Origin: Streptomyces sp. NRRL WC-3742
Lineage (GTDB): Bacteria > Actinomycetota > Actinomycetes > Streptomycetales > Streptomycetaceae
Assembly (NCBI RefSeq): GCF_000720635.1
Contig: NZ_JOCF01000105.1
Location: 1-32,887, forward strand
Reading direction: 5' to 3'
Length of the DNA stretch: 32,887 bases
Shown here: positions 7,941 through 15,319 of the stretch, one piece after another
How positions within the stretch are numbered: position 1 is the first letter of the stretch
Layout: every line of letters begins with the position of its first letter
Notes under the pieces: model-generated
Told to the model about the DNA's origin: nothing
Databases searched by the model: none
The model's input: the letters and a program-made list of their open reading frames with translations, nothing else
Translations under genes and position numbers: made by a program

Positions 7941-8465
7941 TCAGGACCGTTGGACCTGGAGCGCGTGCAGATCGGGCGCCGGGCGCGGACCGTCCAGCAG
8001 GCCGGCCCGCAGCACGCGTGACGGCGCCTCGGGCACCGCCGGGAGGAGCGTCACGGCGGGCTGCGGCTGGGGCGGCGGGTTCGGCAGCTGGGCGTCCTGC
8101 GGGCAGAACGGGTGGCTGGAGCAACCGTTGCCTGGGCGCTGCTCGCCGTCGGCGGTGCACAGGATCCAGTGGCCCTGGCCCTGGTCCTCGGCGTAGCGCC
8201 GCTGGTCCGCCGCGTGCGCGGCGCCTGTCGGGGTGCCGCTCCGCTGCGGGGCGCTCTGCTGCGGGTCGCCCTTCGCGGCCGTCACCAGGGTGACGGCGGG
8301 GGAGTGGGCCGGGGCCGGGTGGGCGGTGGCGTCCAGCGCCTTCGCCTGGCCCGCGCAGGGCAGCATCGTCAGCAGCGCGACCAGCAGCAACACCCACAGA
8401 GCGGCCGGGCGGCCCGCCGTCGCGGCCCTCCCCGGTCGGGGTGAGCTGGGGGCCGACGCGGTCAT
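7941..8465 (-). CDS. small secreted or membrane-anchored protein of unknown function
   Basis: I do not recognise a named domain in this 174-residue protein. It has a Pro/Arg-rich start, then a hydrophobic segment (about residues 23-38, LWVLLLVALLTMLPCAG) that could be a signal peptide or anchor. The mature part is Pro/Gln/Ala rich with several cysteines (GHWILCTADG and GNGCSSHPFCPQD) that could form disulfides, and it ends DLHALQVQRS. It is upstream of and collinear with DUF3105-DUF305, 110 bases away, so it may belong to the same extracytoplasmic system. No Shine-Dalgarno is seen, and a TAAATG box sits five bases before the ATG, so the mRNA may be leaderless. Confidence 0.7.
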   Translation of the reverse strand: MTASAPSSPRPGRAATAGRPAALWVLLLVALLTMLPCAGQAKALDATAHPAPAHSPAVTLVTAAKGDPQQSAPQRSGTPTGAAHAADQRRYAEDQGQGHWILCTADGEQRPGNGCSSHPFCPQDAQLPNPPPQPQPAVTLLPAVPEAPSRVLRAGLLDGPRPAPDLHALQVQRS

Positions 8466-8793
8466 GCGGACATTTAATCAGCCGAACGAGTGAAGCGATG
8501 CCCCTCCCAGGCTGCCATTTTCCGCCGTCCCCGAGCCGGAACAGCCAGGAAACGGCCCGCTCCGGGTACATCCGGCAAACACGGACGGAACGGGCCGGAG
8601 GGGGCTCCGGAGCCCCCGGTGAACGGGCGGAGAAGCCCGAGATGAAAGGGCTGGTCGCGGCCGTGGCCGGGATGCTCCGGTCGGTGACCGGTTGTCGCCG
8701 AAACCCGGACACCGTCGTTGCACTTGGAGACAATGACGTCGAGCCCGGCCCGCCGGGGGCGGCGCGGGACCAAGGACGACCAGGAGCCGCCAG
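8466..8793. other. intergenic region between divergent genes
   Basis: These 328 bases hold no convincing gene. A candidate minus-strand -10 box (TAAATG, plus-strand 8471-8476) lies five bases from the ATG at 8465 and would give a leaderless transcript; no clear -35 is seen. For the plus-strand gene at 8794, AGGAG at 8782-8786 is the ribosome-binding site. A GACAAT at about 8729-8734 might be a -10, but I cannot pair it with a good -35. Confidence 0.4.
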
Positions 8794-10389
8794 ATGAGCA
8801 ACCAGGGTGCACCCGCCCAGTCCCACCGGCCGGACGACGCCTGGTGGGAAACGGTCTACCAAGGCCCCGCGGGCACCCTCCCCGACACCCCCGACGCGGA
8901 CCCGGGCACGGGCACCGTCGACGAATGGTTCGACACGGCTGTCGGCCTCATCGGCCGCCAGCGCACCGGGGAGCCGGAAGCGGCGACCGTGCCCGTCGCG
9001 AAGGTCCGGGACAGCATCGACGACTGGTTCGAGAGCGCGATCGACGTGATCGGCCCCGAGTACGCGCCCGAGGCCACCCACAAGTTCCCCGCCCCCTCCT
9101 TCGCCACCGACCCCCCGAAACCGGAACCCGTCTCCATCTCCCTGGAGAAGGCCCCACCCCCGGAGCCACCGAAGCCCGAGCTGGAACCGGAGCCCGAGCC
9201 GGAGCCCGAGGCCGTGGCCGCCGTCGAGCCTGAACTCGTGGTGGAGCCGGAACCGGAACCCGAGCCGCTGGTGGAACCGGAGCCCGAGCCCGTCCCTCCC
9301 ACCGCCACCATTGCGGACCCGCGCGTCTCCCTCGCCCGCCCCCCGCTCGCCGAGGAGCCGCCCGCCGCACCCGAGCCCGCTCCCGAGCCCGGCCCTGCTC
9401 CCGCACCCTCACCCGAACCGCTTCCCCCCACCGCCACGATCCCGGACGCCCGCCCCGCCGCCACCCGCTCCCCGCTCGCCGAGGAGCCGCCCGCCGTCCC
9501 GCACGTCGGCGAGCGCCCCCCGACCTACGGGCCCGAGCCGACCGCCGTCCCCGAAGCCGACCCGTACGCACTCGGCCGGCTTGCCCCGGACACCGCGCTC
9601 GAGGGCGCCCAGTACGGCCCGACCGTGCTGCGCGCCGTCTCCGTCCGCGGCGACTCCGCGCGCTACCGGGGCGAGCCGCGCCGCGACACCCTCCTCGTCA
9701 CCAGGTTCGGCGACGGCCCCGACGGCCTCCTCCTCGCCGTCCTCGGCAGCTTCGGCCGGACGGGCTCCGCCGACGAGCGGGCGGCGCAGGACGTCGCCAC
9801 CGCCACCGGCGAAGCCGCCCGCCAACTCGCCGCCGCCGTCGGGCGCAGCCGCGACGGCCTGGCCGAGGACCTCCGCGCCGGCGCCCGCGACCGCCTCCGC
9901 TACGGCCTCCAGCGCCTCGCCACCAGCTCCGCCGCCCCGCTGCGCGCACTGGCCCCCGAAGCGGAAGGGGAGAACCCGGCCTCGCTGCACTGCCTGATGG
10001 TGTCCCTGGACCCGCAGGCCGGCTACCGGGCGGCCTTCGGCATCGGCCCGGGCGGGCTGTACCTGCTGCGCTCCGGCCACTGGATCGACGCCTACGCGGC
10101 CCGCCTCCTGCACCACCCGGACGGCCAGCCCCCCGCACCCGAGGCCCCCACCCCGGACCCGCGCCCCTTCCGCTTCCGCCTCGTCCCCGCCACCCCGGGC
10201 GACATCCTCCTCCTCTGCACCCCGGGCCTCGCCCGCCCCCTCGCCGACGAACCCGCCGTCGCCCACTTCCTCTCCTCCCACTGGGCCCACCCCCACCCCC
10301 CGGGCACCGTCGACTTCCTCCGCCAAGTCCAAGTCCGCGCCAAGGGCTACGCCGACGACCGCACCGCCGCCGCCATCTGGACGGAATAG
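8794..10389 (+). CDS. PP2C-like phosphatase-domain protein with a Pro/Glu-rich linker
   Basis: This 531-residue protein has three parts. Residues 1-100 carry two copies of a short motif, VDEWFDTAVGLIG (42-54) and IDDWFESAIDVIG (75-87). Residues about 105-250 are a Pro/Glu/Ala linker containing a duplicated block of about 25 residues (PPTATIADPR and PPTATIPDAR, each followed by LAEEPPA). Residues about 265-531 resemble PP2C Ser/Thr phosphatases: RGDSARYRGEPRRD near the start and DDRTAAAIW at the end. The usual metal-binding Asp-Gly after the second strand reads VLGSF here, so activity is doubtful. It has no membrane segment and may be a signalling scaffold or pseudophosphatase. AGGAG lies seven bases before the ATG. 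Confidence 0.75.
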   Translation: MSNQGAPAQSHRPDDAWWETVYQGPAGTLPDTPDADPGTGTVDEWFDTAVGLIGRQRTGEPEAATVPVAKVRDSIDDWFESAIDVIGPEYAPEATHKFPAPSFATDPPKPEPVSISLEKAPPPEPPKPELEPEPEPEPEAVAAVEPELVVEPEPEPEPLVEPEPEPVPPTATIADPRVSLARPPLAEEPPAAPEPAPEPGPAPAPSPEPLPPTATIPDARPAATRSPLAEEPPAVPHVGERPPTYGPEPTAVPEADPYALGRLAPDTALEGAQYGPTVLRAVSVRGDSARYRGEPRRDTLLVTRFGDGPDGLLLAVLGSFGRTGSADERAAQDVATATGEAARQLAAAVGRSRDGLAEDLRAGARDRLRYGLQRLATSSAAPLRALAPEAEGENPASLHCLMVSLDPQAGYRAAFGIGPGGLYLLRSGHWIDAYAARLLHHPDGQPPAPEAPTPDPRPFRFRLVPATPGDILLLCTPGLARPLADEPAVAHFLSSHWAHPHPPGTVDFLRQVQVRAKGYADDRTAAAIWTE

Positions 10390-10406
10390 CCACGCGCTTC
10401 CCTCCA

Positions 10407-10835
10407 CACAGGAAGTCGGCCAGCCCGACTTCCTGTGCGACGCGCCACCCGGCACCCCCGGCGAACCACCCGCGCGGGAAGTCGACCCCGTCGACTTCCC
10501 ACGCGGGGCACCGGGCGGATGCCGCCCGTGCCAAGTCGTCAGCGGAATGCGTGAGAAGTCGGCCAGCTCGACTCTCGTGCTGGGCGGGCAAGGCGCGGAC
10601 GGCCGTCCGGGAGGAGTGGCCGGGCGGCGGATCGCGCGCAGGAAGTCGGCCGAGCCGACTTCCTGCGCGAGTGGATGCGAGAGCCGCGTGTCGGCAGTTG
10701 GTGTGCACGAGAAGTCGGCTCGGCCGACTTCTCGTGCTTGGGCGCCAGGTCGGGGCGGATGCTGACGGTCCATCGTGGGGTGTGGGCGTAGCGGCAGCCG
10801 GTGCGCAGGAAGTCGGCCGAGCCGACTTCCTGCGC
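10407..10835. repeat. cluster of six palindromes with core GAAGTCGGC / GCCGACTTC
   Basis: Six inverted repeats lie in 429 bases. (1) 10407-10437, 13-bp arms, 5-base loop. (2) 10476-10500, 11-bp arms, extending to 10471-10505 with one mismatch. (3) 10550-10580, a degraded copy with about one base lost from the right arm. (4) 10635-10669, 16-bp arms, loop CGA. (5) 10705-10737, 15-bp arms, loop TCG. (6) 10803-10835, 15-bp arms, loop CGA. The core is nearly constant, while the outer arms change in matched pairs (GCGCAGG with CCTGCGC, GCACGAG with CTCGTGC, CACAGG with CCTGTG). The spacers (about 34-66 bases) look unrelated. They fill the gap between a plus-strand gene and a convergent tetR. Function is unknown; terminators, protein sites or mobile palindromic units are all possible. 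Confidence 0.92.
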
Positions 10836-11042
10836 TGGGTTGGGGGGCAGCATCCGGGGCGGGGGTGATCACGTGGTGCCGGCGACACGTGCCCCTGGCT
10901 CGCCGGCACGTGTGCGGGGCTGGGGTTGTGCGGCCGTGGCGGCCCGGGTGCGTGGGGAACGGGTGGGATCGGCGGTGGAGTTCGCCGAGTCCCTCGGGGG
11001 CATGGCGTCGCCGCCGCAGCTGCGGTTCGAGGGGGCTGACGG
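10836..11042. other. convergent intergenic region with three CACGTG sites
   Basis: No gene is seen here. CACGTG palindromes occur at 10870-10875, 10886-10891 and 10907-10912. A 9-bp inverted repeat GTGCCGGCG (10876-10884) / CGCCGGCAC (10901-10909) overlaps them and could form a hairpin. It may terminate tetR transcription arriving from the other side, or bind a protein. The rest, 10913-11042, shows nothing I can name. Confidence 0.45.
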
Positions 11043-11642
11043 TCAGCTGCGCAGGAGGGCTGCGGCGGCCGTGGTGGCGTGGGTGAGGGTGGTGGGGTGG
11101 CGGGTGTCGGGGAGGCCGATGGCGAGGGGGACGGAGAGGCCGTCGAGGAGGGCGCGGAGTTGGAGGGCGCGGTCGGGGGAGGGGCCGGGGGTGAAGTGGC
11201 CGGTGGCGGTGCCGTCGTCGATGAGGGCGACGAGGTCGGCCTGCCAGGGGGCTTCGATCTCCTGCTGGCCCTGGCGGATCTCGGCGCTGGCGGGGGAGCG
11301 GCCCCAGACTTCGACCCAGAGGATCCACCGGGGGTCGCCGGGGCCTTCGGGCAGGTAGAGGCGCAGGTAGGAGTCGAGGCGGGCCCAGGGGTCGCGGGTG
11401 CGGTCGGCGAGGGCTTCGCGGCGGCGGGCGCCGAGTTGGTCCTCGCTCCAGCGCAGGGTTTCGAGGAGGAGCTGGTCCTTGCTGCCGAAGTAGTAGAGGA
11501 GGTGGCCGGCGCTCATCCGGAGCTGTTTGCCGAGTCCGGCCATGGTGAGTTTGGCGAGGCCGTGTTCGGCGATGGCGGCCCGGGCGGTGGCGTAGACCTC
11601 TTCGCGGGGGCGCGCGGGGCGGCGCGGGCGGGCGTCCGCCAT
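11043..11642 (-). CDS. TetR family regulator of the urease-like/agmatine deiminase operon
   Basis: This 199-residue TetR protein has its DNA-binding domain at residues about 14-60 (ATARAAIAEHGLAKLTMAGLGKQLRMSAG split over helices 1-3, then HLLYYFGSKDQLL). The C-terminal part, with WILWVEVWGRSP and DGLSVPLAIGLP, resembles the BetI-like ligand-binding branch. It is the last gene of the minus-strand ureAB-ureC-agmatine deiminase series, with GAGGAG ahead of its ATG. A 13-bp hairpin sits between it and the deiminase gene. The likely target is the 25-bp palindrome at 15320-15344 upstream of ureAB. Agmatine or a product of its breakdown is a possible ligand, by context only. Confidence 0.9.
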   Translation of the reverse strand: MADARPRRPARPREEVYATARAAIAEHGLAKLTMAGLGKQLRMSAGHLLYYFGSKDQLLLETLRWSEDQLGARRREALADRTRDPWARLDSYLRLYLPEGPGDPRWILWVEVWGRSPASAEIRQGQQEIEAPWQADLVALIDDGTATGHFTPGPSPDRALQLRALLDGLSVPLAIGLPDTRHPTTLTHATTAAAALLRS

Positions 11643-11680
11643 GGGGCACTCTCCTCGGTGGTGCGGAGCGCGGAAGGCTA

Positions 11681-11710
11681 CCCGGGCGGGAGCGCGTGCT
11701 CCCGCCCGGG
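11681..11710 (-). terminator. strong hairpin between the agmatine deiminase gene and tetR
   Basis: Perfect 13-bp arms CCCGGGCGGGAGC (11681-11693) and GCTCCCGCCCGGG (11698-11710) enclose a 4-base loop. The hairpin starts 11 bases after the deiminase stop codon. No T-run follows, which is common for actinobacterial terminators. It would reduce readthrough from the enzyme genes into tetR, only 38 bases further on. Confidence 0.75.
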
Positions 11711-11721
11711 GTGTCCGGGGG

Positions 11722-12765
11722 TCAGGCCCGGGGCTGCTGCTGGGTGATGCAGTGGATGCCGCCGCCGTTGGCGAAGATCTCGCGGGCGTCGACGAGTTCG
11801 ACGGTGCGCCCCGGGTACGCCTCGGCGAGGACGGCGGCGGCCTGCTGGTCGCGCGGGTCGTCGAAGGCGCAGAGGACGACGGCGCCGTTGGCGACGTAGT
11901 GGTTGATGTAGGAGTAGTCGACGGGCTCGCCGTCCTCGTCCAGCAGGACGGTGGGGGCGGGCAGTTCGATGACCTCCAGCTGCCGGCCCCGGGCGTCGGT
12001 GGAGGCGCGCAGGACGGCGACGAGCTCCTGGCAGACGGCGTGGTCGGGGTGGGCCGGGTCGGGCTGGACGTGGGCGAGGACGACGCCGGGGCGCACGAAG
12101 GAGGCGACGATGTCGATGTGCCCGCGGGTGCCGAACTCGTCGTAGTCGCGGGTGAGTCCGCGCGGCAGCCAGATGGCCTTGGTGGTGCCGAGGTGGGCGT
12201 GGAGTTCGGCCTCGACCTCCTCCTTGGTCCAGTCGGCGTTGCGGCCCTCGCCGAGCTGGACGGTCTCGGTGACGAGCACCGTGCCCTCGCCGTCGACGTG
12301 GATGCCGCCGCCCTCGTTGATGAGCCGGGAGGCGAAGCGCCGGACGCCGGTCAGCTCGCCGATGTGTTCGGCGATGTGCTCGTCCTTGTCCCAGCGGGCC
12401 CAGGACTGGGCGCCCCAGCCGTTGAAGATCCAGTCGGCGGCGGCCACCGAGCCCTGGCCGTCGATGAGGAAGGAGGGGCCGATGTCGCGCATCCAGGCGT
12501 CGTTGAGGGGCCGTTCGACGATCTCGACCTGCTCGGAGACGTACTTGCGGGCCTCCGCCGTCTCCCCGGTGTTGACGATCAGTGTCACCGGCTCGTACCG
12601 GACGACGGTGTCGGCGACGGCGGCCCACGCCTGGCGGGCGGCGTGGAGCTGCTCGGGGGTCTCGAAGGTGGGGTTGGGGGTGGGGAAGGCCATCCAGGTG
12701 CGCTCGTGCGGGTGCCATTCGGCGGGCATCCGGTAGCCGAGGGAGGCGGGCGTGGGGGTGGTCAT
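11722..12765 (-). CDS. aguA: agmatine deiminase (agmatine iminohydrolase)
   Basis: This 347-residue enzyme belongs to the peptidyl-arginine deiminase-like guanidine hydrolases. The family converts agmatine to N-carbamoylputrescine and ammonia in the cytoplasm. Diagnostic motifs are visible: MPAEWHPHERTWMAFP at the N-terminus, NDAWMRDIGPSF for guanidinium binding, GGGIHVDGEGT mid-protein, FGTRGHIDI with the catalytic His, and NGGGIHCIT with the nucleophile C339 near the C-terminus. Length is normal. AGGA lies about nine bases before the ATG. It follows ureC by 39 bases on the same strand and is probably co-transcribed. No carbamoylputrescine amidase (AguB, nitrilase family) lies in the window, so the fate of the product is open; the urease-like neighbour is a candidate. 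Confidence 0.93.
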   Translation of the reverse strand: MTTPTPASLGYRMPAEWHPHERTWMAFPTPNPTFETPEQLHAARQAWAAVADTVVRYEPVTLIVNTGETAEARKYVSEQVEIVERPLNDAWMRDIGPSFLIDGQGSVAAADWIFNGWGAQSWARWDKDEHIAEHIGELTGVRRFASRLINEGGGIHVDGEGTVLVTETVQLGEGRNADWTKEEVEAELHAHLGTTKAIWLPRGLTRDYDEFGTRGHIDIVASFVRPGVVLAHVQPDPAHPDHAVCQELVAVLRASTDARGRQLEVIELPAPTVLLDEDGEPVDYSYINHYVANGAVVLCAFDDPRDQQAAAVLAEAYPGRTVELVDAREIFANGGGIHCITQQQPRA

Positions 12766-12804
12766 CGTCAGGTCCTAAGGAAACGAGGGGATCGAACGAG
12801 GGGA

Positions 12805-14520
12805 TCAGAGGAAGTAGAGGCGGCTGAGGGAGACGCTGTCGGCGGGTTCGGAGCGCAGCGGCGAGCCGTCGAGGGAGACGAGGCCCGTCTCGGTGACGTC
12901 GACGCGCCCGGTGCGGGCGTTGCGCACCATGTCCTTGGGCCCGATGCCCCGGGTGCCGCGGACGCCGACGCGTCGGCGCCGGGTGGGCAGGCCGTCGGCG
13001 GGGCGGTCGGGGGAGGCGGCGTCCGCGGCGGCCCGGGCGACGAAGGCGACGGAGATGTCGGCCGCGGTCGCGCCGTGGGCGCCGAACTGCGGGCCCAGGA
13101 CGAGGGGTTCGCAGCGGTCGGTGGAGGCGTTGGGGTCGCCGGTGACGCCGTACGCGGGGAAGCCGGACTTGAGGACGAGCTGCGGCTTGGCGCCGAAGTG
13201 GTCGGGGCGCCACAGCACGATGTCGGCGAGCTTGCCGACCTCGATCGAGCCGATCTCGTGCGAAAGTCCGTGGGCGATGGCGGGGTTGATGGTGAGCTTG
13301 GCGATGTAGCGCAGCACCCGCGCGTTGTCGTCGCCGCCGGCGACGGTGCCGAACCCTTCGTCGAGCGGGCCTCGTTCGGCCTTCATCTTGCCGGCCGTGG
13401 CGAAGGTGCGGCGCACGGTCTCCCCGGCGCGGCCCATGCCCTGGGCGTCGGAGGAGGTGATGCCGATGACTCCGAGGTCGTGGAGGACGTCCTCGGCGCC
13501 CATCGTGCCGGCGCGGATGCGGTCGCGGGCCATGGCGGCGTCGCCGGGCAGGTCGGTCTTGAGGTCGTGGGCGGAGACGATCATGTCGAAGTGTTCGCCC
13601 AGCGCGTCCCGGCCGAAGGGCAGGGTGGGATTGGTGGAGGAGCCGATGACGTTCGAGACCCCGGCCATCTTCAGCACGTTGGGGACGTGCCCGCCGCCGC
13701 AGCCCTCGATGTGGAAGGCGTGGATGGTCCGCCCGTCGAGGACGCGGAGCGTGTCCTCGACCGACAGGCACTCGTTCAGCCCGTCGGTGTGCAGGGCGAC
13801 CTGGACGTCGTACTCCTCGGCGACGCGCAGCGCGGTGTCCAGGGCGCGGGTGTGCGCGCCCATGTCCTCGTGCACCTTGAATCCGCAGGCGCCGCCCTCG
13901 GCGAGGGCCTCGATCAGCGGGGCCTCGTCGGAGGAGGAGCCCCGGCCCAGGAAGCCGATGTTGACGGGCCAGGCGTCGAAGGCGTTGAAGGCGTGGCGCA
14001 GCGCCCAGGGGGAGTTGACGCCGACGCCCCAGACGGGGCCGAACTCCTGGCCGATGATCGTGGTGACGCCGGAGGCGAGCGACGCCTCCATGATGCGGGG
14101 CGACAGCAGGTGGACGTGGGTGTCGACGGCGCCGGCGGTGGCGATCAGGCCCTCGCCGGAGACGATGGTGGTGCCGGTGCCGACGACCACGTCCACGCCG
14201 TCGAGGGTGTCCGGGTTGCCGGCCCGGCCGATGGAGGCGATCCGGCCGCCGATCAGGCCGATGGAGGTCTTGCGCACGCCCTGGACCGCGTCGATGACCA
14301 GCACGTTGCTGATCACCACGTCGCAGGTGTCGCGGACGGCGGCGGCCTTGAGGTGCAGGCCGTCGCGGGCGGTCTTGCCGAAGCCCGCGAGGAACTCCTC
14401 GCCGGGCGCCTGGGAGTCGGACTCCACGCGGACGATCAGGCCGGAGTCGCCCAGGCGGATGCGGTCGCCGGTGCGCGGGCCGTGCACCGAGATGTAGTCG
14501 TGCGGGGTGAGTGCGCTCAT
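12805..14520 (-). CDS. ureC: urease alpha subunit-like metalloenzyme with an altered active site
   Basis: This 571-residue protein is collinear with urease alpha subunits. All metal-site residues are kept: H135 and H137 (DTHVH), the carbamylated-lysine position K215 and H217 (GFKVHED), H244 (ALHTDGLNE), H270 (HIEGCGGGH) and D358 (SSDAQGMGR). The flap His (H318) and Arg (R334) also align. Several near-invariant residues differ: the flap Cys (MVCHHL in ureases) is A317 (VSAHDL), the Ala after SDSQ is G361, the glycine-rich GGGTGP loop reads GQEFGP, and HEDWG reads HEDMG. It shares ATGA with ureAB. No ureEFGDH maturation gene is adjacent. The family call is firm; whether it hydrolyses urea is not. 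A larger pocket for a substituted urea is an inference. Confidence 0.9.
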   Translation of the reverse strand: MSALTPHDYISVHGPRTGDRIRLGDSGLIVRVESDSQAPGEEFLAGFGKTARDGLHLKAAAVRDTCDVVISNVLVIDAVQGVRKTSIGLIGGRIASIGRAGNPDTLDGVDVVVGTGTTIVSGEGLIATAGAVDTHVHLLSPRIMEASLASGVTTIIGQEFGPVWGVGVNSPWALRHAFNAFDAWPVNIGFLGRGSSSDEAPLIEALAEGGACGFKVHEDMGAHTRALDTALRVAEEYDVQVALHTDGLNECLSVEDTLRVLDGRTIHAFHIEGCGGGHVPNVLKMAGVSNVIGSSTNPTLPFGRDALGEHFDMIVSAHDLKTDLPGDAAMARDRIRAGTMGAEDVLHDLGVIGITSSDAQGMGRAGETVRRTFATAGKMKAERGPLDEGFGTVAGGDDNARVLRYIAKLTINPAIAHGLSHEIGSIEVGKLADIVLWRPDHFGAKPQLVLKSGFPAYGVTGDPNASTDRCEPLVLGPQFGAHGATAADISVAFVARAAADAASPDRPADGLPTRRRRVGVRGTRGIGPKDMVRNARTGRVDVTETGLVSLDGSPLRSEPADSVSLSRLYFL

Positions 14521-15227
14521 GAGGGCATCTCCGCGTCGTCGAAGCCGGTCAGGTAGCCGGTCGCGCGGGCCTTGGCGAGGGCGGCCTCCTTGGCGCCGGG
14601 CGCGTCCAGGGGCCCGTCCACGAGCCCCGCGAAGCCGATCGCGACCCGGGCGCCGCCGATCGGCACCAGGCCGACCTCGACGGTGGCGCCCGGGTCGAAG
14701 CGCACGGAGGAGCCGGCGGGGACGGCCAGGTGGGTGCCGTAGGCGGCGGCGCGGTCGAAGGCCAGGCGGGGGTTGGCCTCGAAGAAGTGGAAGTGCGAGG
14801 TGACGGAGATCGGCACCTCGGAGGTGTTGTGGACGGGGAGCAGCAGGCTCTCCTCGACCGGGTCGTAGCCGGCGCCGTCGCCGAGGAGGGCGCCGCCGGG
14901 GGCGTCCTCGCCGAGGGAGCCGGCGCCGCGGAAGGGGTCGTTGACGACGGCGAGGCGGGTGCCGTCGTCGAAGACGGCCTCGACCTGGACGACGGTGACG
15001 ACGTCCGGTACGCCGGGCAGCACGTCCTCGGCGCTGAGCACGGAGCGTCCGGCCTCGATGGCCTCGGCGAGGCGGCGGCCGTCGCGGGCGGCCTCGCAGA
15101 CGGCGTCGGCGATCAGGGCGGTGGCCTCGGGGATGTTGAGGCGTACGCCCCGGGCGCGGCGGGCGCGGGCCAGTTCGGCTGCCGTGAAGATCAGCAGCCG
15201 GTCCCGCTCGGTGGGGGTCAGTCGCAC
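14517..15227 (-). CDS. ureAB: fused urease gamma/beta subunit
   Basis: In this 236-residue protein residues 1-100 match UreA (start RLTPTERDRLLIFTAAELA, then NIPEATALIADAV and DVLPGVPDVV). Residues about 125-225 match UreB (VTSHFHFFEANP, FDRAAAYGTHLAVPAG, VELVP-like VEVGLVPIGG, GFAGLVDGPLD). Gamma-beta fusions occur in some ureases and would assemble with UreC as (UreAB-UreC)3. The linker between the halves is shorter than two separate chains would need. The GTG start at 15227 has GAGGA a few bases upstream. It is the first gene of the operon and overlaps ureC by four bases. A 25-bp palindrome lies 93 bases upstream. Confidence 0.92.
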   Translation of the reverse strand: MRLTPTERDRLLIFTAAELARARRARGVRLNIPEATALIADAVCEAARDGRRLAEAIEAGRSVLSAEDVLPGVPDVVTVVQVEAVFDDGTRLAVVNDPFRGAGSLGEDAPGGALLGDGAGYDPVEESLLLPVHNTSEVPISVTSHFHFFEANPRLAFDRAAAYGTHLAVPAGSSVRFDPGATVEVGLVPIGGARVAIGFAGLVDGPLDAPGAKEAALAKARATGYLTGFDDAEMPS

Positions 15228-15319
15228 GGTTCCTCGCTCGCGGTCGCCGGGGAGGGGGTCGGCTCGGGGCCTCGGGGGCCTCGGGGGCCTTGGGGGGAGC
15301 CTCGGGACGCTTCCGGGAC

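Noticed and set aside
10407..10835. CRISPR array
   Set aside because: The repeats are palindromes with variable outer arms and uneven spacing (about 66-98 bases between centres), spacers are not of uniform length, and no cas gene is present.
11641..14556. Plus-strand open frame of 971 codons
   Set aside because: It is antisense to agmatine deiminase and ureC and its translation is Gly/Asp/Val-rich with no domain. Both minus-strand genes have full catalytic motifs.
12805..15227. Calling the cluster an ordinary urease operon
   Set aside because: No maturation genes accompany it and several near-invariant alpha-subunit residues are changed, so the substrate is left open.
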